Below are positions 1-5,473 of a DNA stretch of 7,187 bases, one piece after another (position 1 is the stretch's first letter; every line of letters begins with the position of its first letter). Source of the stretch: an uncultured Alphaproteobacteria bacterium (GTDB taxonomy: Bacteria > Pseudomonadota > Alphaproteobacteria > Rs-D84); assembly GCA_944390185.1 (NCBI GenBank), contig CALXPA010000044.1, forward strand, positions 1 through 7,187, written 5' to 3'. Position numbers and translations under genes: made by a program. The notes beneath the pieces were generated by a model that was given only the letters and a program-made list of their open reading frames with translations, was not told where the DNA came from and ran no database searches.

Positions 1-138
1 ATCCAGGTGAATAGGTGTCCTGTGCGCCAGCACAGACAATATTATTTGTGTCGCTGCGCGACGACTCCTTATGACCTGGGCCCCGCGATCAAGTCGCGGG
101 GTGACAAAAGGGACGGGCCCGAACCGCGGGGTGACAAG
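1..138 (+). repeat. Palindromic repeat element, copy 1 (cut by window start)
   Basis: A 107-nt unit (1-107) that recurs at 673-779 with four substitutions and, inverted, at 3808-3893. Three successive hairpins are visible: CTGTGC/GCACAG (20-25 with 30-35), GTCGC/GCGAC (50-54 with 58-62) and CCCCGCGA/TCGCGGGG (81-88 with 94-101). The core is bounded by inverted CCAGGT (3-8) and ACCTGG (74-79). A further partial arm ending CCGCGGGGTGACAAGG follows (about 123-138). The left arm of this copy lies outside the window. No protein is encoded here; it looks like an alphaproteobacterial intergenic palindrome of the REP or MITE type. Confidence 0.85.
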
Positions 139-178
139 GATTTGTATTACTTTTCTTTTTCTTGAAAGAAATGAACAA

Positions 179-487
179 TCACTGTAACGCGTGCAATTCG
201 TCGTACAGATCGCGCCACCCAGGATTATATTTTTCTATCAGGTCTTTCTTCCAATTTCGTTTCCATTCTTTCAGTCTTTTTTCGTGTTGGATGGCCTGGT
301 GCACATCTGTAAACCGTTCGAAATAGACCAGTTTGCATATGCCATAGCGACTGGTAAAACCTGGGGTCAAATGGTGTTTGTGTTCGTATATTCGTTGCGG
401 TAAATTGCTGGTAAAGCCGACATACAGCGTTCCATTGCGTCCACTGGCCAAGATATAAACATAGTAAAATTTTTGTGCGCCATACAT
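179..487 (-). CDS. GIY-YIG domain endonuclease, small single-domain type
   Basis: A 102-residue protein starting MYGAQKFYYVYIL. The GIY-YIG core is plain: YVYIL near residue 10, then GTLYVG about ten residues later, followed by the arginine of the QRIYEHK segment. The C-terminal half has the HEKRLKEWKRNWK and NPGWRDLYDEL blocks typical of the stand-alone UPF0213/YhbQ-like group of about 80-110 residues. These are presumed DNA nucleases, and their cellular role is poorly known. The frame stays open upstream to 625, but those 46 extra codons run through repeat DNA, so the ATG at 485-487 was chosen. No strong Shine-Dalgarno sequence precedes it. The gene is alone on the minus strand and looks somewhat more AT-rich than the genes that follow. 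Repeat arms lie on both sides (about 113-138 and 524-600), which hints at a mobile unit. The family call is secure; the function is inferred. Confidence 0.9.
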   Translation of the reverse strand: MYGAQKFYYVYILASGRNGTLYVGFTSNLPQRIYEHKHHLTPGFTSRYGICKLVYFERFTDVHQAIQHEKRLKEWKRNWKKDLIEKYNPGWRDLYDELHALQ

Positions 488-515
488 AAAGAATATGAAT
501 TTGCTGTCGCAAATA

Positions 516-544
516 AGTTTATACGACCTGGGTCCCGGTGTCAA
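516..544 (-). promoter_or_regulatory. Candidate promoter of the GIY-YIG gene, -35 inside a repeat arm
   Basis: On the minus strand there is a perfect TTGACA (539-544), 17 nt, then TAAACT (516-521). An alternative -10, TATAAA (518-523), would have a 15-nt spacer. Transcription would start near 509-511, about 23 nt before the ATG at 487. The -35 belongs to the conserved TTGAC segment of the palindromic arm, so the repeat may supply the promoter. This is based on consensus matching only. Confidence 0.4.
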
Positions 545-600
545 CCAGCACCCCACCAAAACATTCGTTTTTGCGGGGGGCGCGCCCCAGTGTTCCCCTT
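524..600 (-). repeat. Palindromic repeat arm with CAAAAC/GTTTTTG hairpin, upstream of the GIY-YIG gene
   Basis: Read on the minus strand, this stretch matches the left arm of the element at 3751-3961. It holds GCGC, CCCC, a hairpin with CAAAAACGAATG facing GTTTTGG, GGGGTGCTGGTTGAC and then GGGACCCAGGT. The plus strand from 541 (TCAACCAGCACCCCAC) and from 561 (ACATTCGTTTTTGCGGGG) is shared exactly with 3901-3938, apart from one A-to-C change next to the stem. In the gene-less element this arm is followed by the 107-nt core; here it is followed by the GIY-YIG gene. Confidence 0.8.
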
Positions 601-604
601 GCTT

Positions 605-782
605 GTCATCCCATGGCTTGACCACAGTGCTCGGCGTTCTTCTTACTTGTCATCCCGGGGCTTGACCCCGGGATCCAGGTAAATTGGTGCCCTGTGCGCC
701 AGCACAGACAAAATTATTTGTGTCGCTGCGCGACGACTCCTTATGACCTGGGCCCCGCGATCAAGTCGCGGGGTGACAAGGG
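605..782 (+). repeat. Palindromic repeat element, copy 2 (arm, hairpin core, arm)
   Basis: A degenerate arm starts at 605 (GTCATCCCATGGCTTGACC). A full one at 649-680 folds as CCCGGGG (654-660), loop CTTGA, CCCCGGG (666-672). The core at 673-779 matches copy 1 over 107 nt with four substitutions, at element positions 9, 13, 18 and 40, all outside the three hairpin stems. The right arm ends CGGGGTGACAAG, the inverted counterpart of the left CTTGTCATCCCG, so the unit is a nested palindrome of about 135 bp. No gene is supported between 488 and 908. Beyond the repeat, 783-857 shows nothing recognisable. Confidence 0.85.
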
Positions 783-857
783 ATGGGGCCGGGCACCGGG
801 GAAAACATAAAAACGGAATGTGCGACGAGGCATCTATATCCGCATCCGTTAGTAAAT

Positions 858-886
858 TTATCTTTTCATCATCAGATTTTTATGAT
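858..886 (+). promoter_or_regulatory. Candidate promoter of the exported-protein gene pair
   Basis: TTATCT (858-863), a 17-nt spacer and TATGAT (881-886) lie in the AT-rich stretch before the ATG at 909. A competing reading is TTTTCA (863-868), 17 nt, TAAAAT (886-891), which would leave a leader of only about 10 nt. The first option gives 22 nt between the -10 and the start codon, the same as for the barrel gene at 5474. Both are weak consensus matches. Confidence 0.35.
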
Positions 887-908
887 AAAATTAAGCCTAA
901 GAGAGAAT

Positions 909-2825
909 ATGAAGCATACATCCGTATTTTTATTATTTGCGTTATTCGCAACGGGTGCCACGGCGGCGACGCCGGTCGCGACCACGCTGGGCGATAATTT
1001 GACGGCGTATAATCCGACGTCTGGCGCAATCAGCAATGCAATATGGAATAACTATGCCAATCCGCGCCAGGGCAGTATGTCTAACCCCGCCCCGACGGCA
1101 GATTTTGGCAACTGTAACGCGGTGATTCTGCGCTGTGCCCAGCCAAAGTGTGCAAATGGCGGCTGTGCGTCAATGGACGTCGCGCGCGCGATTGTATCGG
1201 GGTGCGTCGAATCGAATGCCACATGCAAAGAATACGGTGATGATTTAGTTAATTATATTTCGGCCCAGTTGGTCGCCAGTTCTACGGCGGCGGCAAACGC
1301 GGCCCAGGCGGATGCCCAGATTGCTGCGGCAAATGCTGCCGCCCAGCAGAGCAGTCAACAAATGGCCGCCATGCAACAGCAGATGCAACAGATGCAACAG
1401 CAAATGGCCCAGCAGAGTGCAGATGCCGCCGCACAAATCCAGGCGGCGTTAACCCAGGTCCAGGCCCAAGCCCAGGCCAACACAACCGCGTCTGCGCCGG
1501 CGGCGACGACGGGCACGGCAACAACGGCCACCACGACATCATCTGGAACAGGTGCGGTGGACCTAACGGCCGCGCAACAGGTGGCGGCATCGTCGGGTGT
1601 GGATGCAAATCTGTTGGCGCGCCAGCAGATTGCCGGCCAAATCTTGACCCAGATTGAAAATGCAGAAACCCAGTTGCGCGCGACCAAGGCGGCCATGGAC
1701 ACGGCGTTTGACTATGCCGGATGTGATTCCACCGGCAGCAACTGTACAGGGCCCAAGCGGGTAGAGGTTTTTAAAGACAAGGCGATGGAGTTCTTTGATC
1801 CATATCGTAATGTGTTGTCGGAATTATATGATGCGCTGATTTTGGCCCAATCGGTCGGCGTTGATATCACAGATATTTATATGATGCTGAATGGCACGTG
1901 CAGTGTCTGGGGCCAGTATTTATGCGGCGATGGCCAGGTTATGCATTATACAACCAAGAACTGTGTCAATGGGCGATCTAGGCCGGTTTTATCGGGCGGC
2001 GGCGTCGTATTTGGAAACCAGCCGTGTACCCCGGGACACGTTGTCCCGATGTCTGACGGCGGGTGCCAGCCCATCAGAACATTGACCAGTGAAGATGAAG
2101 TCCAGGCAAACTGGCTGTACCCGGCCAGCGGCACTGACGGCGCCCAGGTGCGTGTCGGATGTATGTCAGAGGCACTAGAGAATTCCAGTCTGTTCCGTAA
2201 TATGAATCGCCAGGCGGATATTGATATAGATGTCTTGCAACGCATCATCGAACAAGATGCGCCATCTTTCTATGGCACCAGCCGACTGGGTGGTAATACA
2301 ACCCCAGAAAAAGACGGACTGAAATATTGTGCTGTTGGCAGCAAGTCTTATGAAGAATTGCAACGCGTCGCGATGTTGCGTGATTTACCCGACCAGGTGT
2401 GTGTGTCGGATGCGGACCTGGACAGTATTTTCAGAAACGACGGTCAGATAATTCCTGCGGAATCCAGCGACGATATGTCTGTTGATATGATTTGCAGCGG
2501 ACTGCGCGGCGCAGAGTATGATAAATGCCGCTGTGAACATGGTAATGACCGTCGGGCCAGCTGGGACGCAGAAAAAGGCTGTGTATGTCCGGATGGAACG
2601 TATAATACATGGGACTGGGATCGGGCCGATTGTGTCAATGAAAAGCAGCAGAGCAGGGCGGACGTCGCCGCCACAGAAGCGCGCGAGAAATGGGAACAAG
2701 AATACCAGGATGCGTGCGAAAATGCCGGCGGCACATGGGGCACCAGCACGTGTAATTGCAGTGCACTTGACGATGAAGATGAATATAAAAAATGTTCAGC
2801 GGTTAATGATGAGTACAGAGACTAG
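909..2825 (+). CDS. Exported cysteine-rich protein with Gln/Met-rich coiled coil, function unknown
   Basis: A 638-residue protein. The frame is open from 783, but the ATG at 909 was chosen: it follows AAGAGAG at Shine-Dalgarno distance and begins a clear signal peptide (MKHTSVFLLFALFATGATA, residues 1-19). In order: a head with six cysteines (69, 76, 81, 86, 99, 106); an Ala/Gln/Met heptad-like segment at about 118-193 predicted to be coiled coil; a Thr/Ser/Ala linker (about 192-216); a second helical stretch (about 218-266); a central region with scattered cysteines; and a C-terminal Cys-rich tail (529-629) with CRC, CVCPDGTYNTW and GGTWGTSTCNC motifs that look like small EGF-like disulfide modules. 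There are 26 cysteines in the mature chain, all expected to be oxidised outside the cytoplasm. I do not recognise the family. The next gene overlaps its 3' end, so the two are probably cotranscribed. The coiled coil and modular tail suggest a structural or adhesive envelope protein, which is inference. Confidence 0.85.
   Translation: MKHTSVFLLFALFATGATAATPVATTLGDNLTAYNPTSGAISNAIWNNYANPRQGSMSNPAPTADFGNCNAVILRCAQPKCANGGCASMDVARAIVSGCVESNATCKEYGDDLVNYISAQLVASSTAAANAAQADAQIAAANAAAQQSSQQMAAMQQQMQQMQQQMAQQSADAAAQIQAALTQVQAQAQANTTASAPAATTGTATTATTTSSGTGAVDLTAAQQVAASSGVDANLLARQQIAGQILTQIENAETQLRATKAAMDTAFDYAGCDSTGSNCTGPKRVEVFKDKAMEFFDPYRNVLSELYDALILAQSVGVDITDIYMMLNGTCSVWGQYLCGDGQVMHYTTKNCVNGRSRPVLSGGGVVFGNQPCTPGHVVPMSDGGCQPIRTLTSEDEVQANWLYPASGTDGAQVRVGCMSEALENSSLFRNMNRQADIDIDVLQRIIEQDAPSFYGTSRLGGNTTPEKDGLKYCAVGSKSYEELQRVAMLRDLPDQVCVSDADLDSIFRNDGQIIPAESSDDMSVDMICSGLRGAEYDKCRCEHGNDRRASWDAEKGCVCPDGTYNTWDWDRADCVNEKQQSRADVAATEAREKWEQEYQDACENAGGTWGTSTCNCSALDDEDEYKKCSAVNDEYRD
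1371..1400 (+). repeat. In-gene tandem repeat ATGCAACAG (Met-Gln-Gln)
   Basis: ATGCAACAG occurs at 1371-1379, 1383-1391 and 1392-1400, with one CAG codon between the first two. It encodes the Met-Gln-Gln pattern in the coiled-coil segment of the exported protein. Copy number changes here would stay in frame and lengthen or shorten the helix. Confidence 0.75.
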
Positions 2826-3591
2826 ATCTTTACTGGGGCGAATAATGCTGGTGTGTGTGCTGGGGCTGGCGACGGTGCCGGCGTATTCGGCAGACACGGG
2901 GTGTGATGATTCTGGCAATGATCGGATTAATCCGATGCTGGCACTGTGCAGTACGCATGCGTATAACGCCAGGCAAACCAAAAACCAAACCAGCAGCGCA
3001 GAAAAACAACTGATGCGCGACATTGTTGCACTGAAAACAACCGTGATGATGCAGCAGATGTATAAACAGTACGAATTTTTGGATGCAACCCTCAGCCGTA
3101 TGAAAACACAACTGCAGCGCGAAGTTTTAACCACAAATCTGCAGGCGGCTGGTGCGTCGTCTGGGGCTGCATCAGGCACAGGGGCGCTGGTCAGCGGGAA
3201 CAATGGTGTTTCTGGGGCAGAAAATTGCCGTACGGCGGGGTCTACGTCCGATGTGATGAGTTGCCTGTCCAGAAACCTGGACAGAATTATCACGGCAATA
3301 AATAACGCAGATATTGGTGCGGCCCGGCGCCAGATTGAAACAGACTTGCAGACGTTGCGTCTGTATGACCAACTGGCCAAGGATGCCGCTGATCCAATGA
3401 ATGATGCTAAAAACGACAAATCTATGTCCCAGACACTGGCGACCGCGTACAGCCAATGTAACAGTGCGCAAAACGATGTGCGCCAGATGCTGGAATGCAC
3501 CGACTATATACGTGTGTGCATTACGCGTAATATAGAACATTGGCAAAAACAAAGCAGCGGCGGATCTAACATGATGATGATGATGCGCTGA
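2806..3591 (+). CDS. Exported coiled-coil protein with seven mature cysteines, function unknown
   Basis: A 261-residue protein beginning MMSTETRSLLGRIMLVCVLGLATVPAYSA, read as a 29-residue signal peptide cut before DTGCDD. The frame is open further upstream inside the previous gene, but only this start places the signal peptide at the N-terminus. An internal ATG at 2845, preceded by GGGGCG, is an alternative but would leave the signal peptide without a positive n-region. Residues about 63-116 are strongly helical and rich in Met, Gln, Lys and Leu, likely a coiled coil. A Gly/Ser/Ala linker (116-138) follows, then a helical C-terminal region. Mature cysteines are at 33, 48, 141, 153, 218, 231 and 238. 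It ends in five Met and an Arg. It overlaps the upstream gene by 20 nt, consistent with translational coupling. The family is not recognised; a periplasmic partner of the upstream protein is plausible. Confidence 0.82.
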   Translation: MMSTETRSLLGRIMLVCVLGLATVPAYSADTGCDDSGNDRINPMLALCSTHAYNARQTKNQTSSAEKQLMRDIVALKTTVMMQQMYKQYEFLDATLSRMKTQLQREVLTTNLQAAGASSGAASGTGALVSGNNGVSGAENCRTAGSTSDVMSCLSRNLDRIITAINNADIGAARRQIETDLQTLRLYDQLAKDAADPMNDAKNDKSMSQTLATAYSQCNSAQNDVRQMLECTDYIRVCITRNIEHWQKQSSGGSNMMMMMR

Positions 3592-3619
3592 TGCGGCCTG
3601 TGTTTACCCCACAACCCAT

Positions 3620-3745
3620 TCTTTGTCATCCCGGGGCCCCTATGTCGTCATCCCGGCGCAGGCCGGGATCCACTGCACCGCAGGCATTTCCTTTGTCACC
3701 CCATGCTTGAGTGTGTTTTTGTCACCCCGCGACCCGGGCTTTCCC
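3620..3745 (+). repeat. Cluster of degenerate TCATCCC/TCACCCC palindromic arms
   Basis: Repeated arm starts are seen at about 3625 (GTCATCCCGGGGCCCC), 3647 (GTCATCCCGGCGCAGG), 3697 (GTCACCCCATGCTTGAG) and 3721 (GTCACCCCGCGACCCGGG). The second, 3647-3675, is the widespread proteobacterial palindrome CCCGGC-GCA-GGCCGGG followed by ATCCACTG, which translates as VIPAQAGIH. The others are decayed halves of the alphaproteobacterial type. An open frame across them is repeat-derived, not a gene. No clear terminator for the upstream gene pair is seen, though these stems may serve as one. Confidence 0.75.
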
Positions 3746-3750
3746 TTTTA

Positions 3751-3961
3751 TGTCACCCCGCGGCCCGGGCCCCGCGAAAACGTCAGTTTTCGTGGGTGGA
3801 TGCAGACCGCGGGGCCCAGGTTATAGGAGCCGTCGCGCAGCGACACAAATAATATTGTCTGTGCTGCCGCACAGGAGACCTATTCACCTGGATCCCGTGG
3901 TCAACCAGCACCCCACAAAAACATTCGTTTTTGCGGGGACCCCGCGCCCCGGGATGACAAG
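3751..3961 (-). repeat. Palindromic repeat element, copy 3, complete and inverted
   Basis: Read on the minus strand, the element starts CTTGTCATCCCGGGG and ends CGGGGTGACA. The centre (3808-3893) matches the first 87 nt of copy 1 with about four substitutions and one deletion. The left arm carries a hairpin CAAAAAC/GTTTTTG (3916-3922 with 3927-3933) closed by CCCC/GGGG. The right arm carries a similar one, CGAAAAC/GTTTTCG (3775-3781 with 3786-3792). In the first core hairpin the stem CTGTGC/GCACAG is unchanged, while the loop differs from GCCA to GGCA. At about 211 bp this is the only complete copy in the window with hairpin-bearing arms on both sides and no gene inside. Confidence 0.85.
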
Positions 3962-3989
3962 TAAGGAGACCACCCGTTCCGCCGGATGA

Positions 3990-4020
3990 CAATAAAGAAA
4001 AACGCCCCGGTGGGGCGTTG
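3990..4020 (-). terminator. Rho-independent terminator of the minus-strand exported-protein gene
   Basis: On the minus strand, directly after the stop codon, AACGCCCC, loop ACC and GGGGCGTT (stem within 4001-4019) are followed by TTTCTTTATT. The strong 8-bp GC-rich stem and T tract sit immediately 3' of the gene ending at 4021. Confidence 0.88.
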
Positions 4021-5364
4021 TTATGGGCATACGGATAATTGCTGCAGCACATTTTGTACATCGTTATTCACCGATACGGTGATTTCACGCTGCAGACCGT
4101 CGGTGTATGTGTAATAGAACTTGTAATCGGCAAATTCAGGGAATTCGCTGTACGCCTGTTGGAACGGGGCCAGCATTGCATAGAACCACTGGCGTCCACG
4201 GCACAGGCATCCATTGCGCACGTCTGCGGCAACCATCGCCGTCGCCGTATTCGGATAATTCGTATCCAGGTCTTGGTCCGTCATCATCAGACAGCGCGCC
4301 CCCAAACCGTAAAAGTTCGCATCGTCGGCCAAGAACTTGTACACCAGGCCATCTGACGCGCCGGCCTGTTTCAGTGCGTATGCCATACCATCGGTACAGC
4401 ACGCATTGGCCGATGACATCAGCATCTTGTACCGTTCCAGCAGCGGTGCCGCCAGCGGATGATTCGCACTGATATTTTCGTCACAGCGTGCCGCCGCGAT
4501 AAATTCTGACATTACATCTGGGCGAATCTTTGGGCTGCGTGGTGATACGGTTTCGCGTACGATTGGTTTGCGTCGCCATATTTCACATTCTGTTTCTGAT
4601 TCAAATGGGCATCCGTCTGGGCGGCCGAACGCGACCGTGACCAGTCCGGTTAAATCCTGGGCCACATATTCCGGACGGGGGGCCGGCATTGTTGTGTGCT
4701 GGACCGGGGCGGTATCGACGACCGTCGTATTCTGTTGTGTTGTGATTGTTTCCACGCCTGTATCCGCATCCCCCAGCCACAGATTCCCGCGCGGGCGTTG
4801 TGGTGCCAACAGTTCTTCGACCCGGGCGCGTGTCGCCGCCGCCGTTGCCATATTCTGTTCATACAAATCAACCACATTAATATCGTATGGGTTCACAGAA
4901 TTCTGGGATACAACCGTCGCAACCGGTGCGTTTGGTGCATCAGGGGTGCGAATATATAATTCTGGCATCGGTTCCAAGAACCAGTCAGTGTAATCTTTGT
5001 ACTTGTAACTGGATACAGAATCGTCCCAAATTGGTACGCCATCGCGCCAGTCTACTGTTTTATCATACCCGCGTGGCTGATAATTTTCACGTGTTCCGTC
5101 CCACACAGGCGCGCGTGAATCCGCGGGCACCGGTTTAATAGACAGCAACTTGGCCGAACGCAGTGGTTCAGATGGCATCGCATAGAAATAGTCCGGCTGG
5201 GGCGCGTACTGTACCGGAACCGTGGCCGGCATTGGCGCCGCCGCCGGGGTTGGCCGTGGCATTGTATCCAGATAGCAACCCGCACCAGTACAGTCAGATG
5301 CCGTAACCGGCGCAATCCCGCATAAGCACAGCAGGGATGAAAAAATAAAAGTTCTGCTTTTCAT
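4021..5364 (-). CDS. Exported proline-rich protein with C-terminal cysteine domain, function unknown
   Basis: A 447-residue protein. The frame stays open upstream to 5889, but that extension is antisense to the neighbouring barrel gene. The ATG at 5362-5364 starts a good signal peptide, MKSRTFIFSSLLCLCGIAPVTA, cut near residue 22. No canonical Shine-Dalgarno sequence is seen. Mature residues 25-70 are rich in Pro, Ala and Tyr. Residues about 85-150 are Trp/Tyr/Asp-rich with repeated WD and YKYKDY patterns, and 186-235 is a Thr/Pro/Gln linker. The C-terminal 200 residues look like a folded domain, with CPFESETECEIW (252-263), a Cys at 294, adjacent cysteines in NACCTDGM (322-323), Cys 358, CLC (386-388) and Cys 446. 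There are eleven mature cysteines, so disulfides in the periplasm or at the surface are expected. I do not recognise the family. It is divergent from the barrel gene, with 109 nt between the start codons, and convergent with the upstream gene pair. Confidence 0.83.
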   Translation of the reverse strand: MKSRTFIFSSLLCLCGIAPVTASDCTGAGCYLDTMPRPTPAAAPMPATVPVQYAPQPDYFYAMPSEPLRSAKLLSIKPVPADSRAPVWDGTRENYQPRGYDKTVDWRDGVPIWDDSVSSYKYKDYTDWFLEPMPELYIRTPDAPNAPVATVVSQNSVNPYDINVVDLYEQNMATAAATRARVEELLAPQRPRGNLWLGDADTGVETITTQQNTTVVDTAPVQHTTMPAPRPEYVAQDLTGLVTVAFGRPDGCPFESETECEIWRRKPIVRETVSPRSPKIRPDVMSEFIAAARCDENISANHPLAAPLLERYKMLMSSANACCTDGMAYALKQAGASDGLVYKFLADDANFYGLGARCLMMTDQDLDTNYPNTATAMVAADVRNGCLCRGRQWFYAMLAPFQQAYSEFPEFADYKFYYTYTDGLQREITVSVNNDVQNVLQQLSVCP

Positions 5365-5422
5365 ATCTTGAATAATATCACAAAAAAAGCCCTTTTTGAA
5401 TAGATTTTTATACAGTTTTTTA

Positions 5423-5451
5423 TTGTGATTCTTTTCCCCAGCATGTATACT
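5423..5451 (+). promoter_or_regulatory. Sigma-70-type promoter of the beta-barrel gene
   Basis: TTGTGA (5423-5428), a 17-nt spacer and TATACT (5446-5451), with an upstream AT-rich stretch. The start would be near 5458, giving a leader of about 16 nt that contains AGGAG (5462-5466), seven nt before the ATG. No comparable pair is evident for the divergent gene; TATAAA on the minus strand (5407-5412) is a possible -10 but lacks a -35. Confidence 0.65.
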
Positions 5452-5473
5452 GGCACCGTACAGGAGAAACAGA

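Noticed and set aside
488..625. N-terminal extension of the GIY-YIG reading frame by 46 codons
   Set aside because: The extension is translated repeat DNA, and the family starts close to the YVYIL strand, so the ATG at 487 fits better.
1..782. CRISPR array from the recurring palindromes
   Set aside because: The repeats are long, few, irregularly spaced and self-complementary, with no uniform spacers and no cas genes.
783..908. Upstream extension of the 638-residue exported protein
   Set aside because: It would bury the signal peptide inside the protein; the ATG at 909 has a Shine-Dalgarno sequence and begins a proper signal peptide.
2518..2805. Upstream extension of the second exported gene inside the first
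   Set aside because: The translated residues are basic, low-quality sequence antecedent to a clear signal peptide and lie fully within another coding frame.
2796..3500. Minus-strand open frame of 234 codons
   Set aside because: It is antisense to a convincing exported-protein gene, has no recognisable motifs, and its composition is that of a shadow frame.
3623..3989. Open frames with VIPAQAGIH-like and similar peptides
   Set aside because: These are translations of palindromic repeats, a common source of false gene calls.
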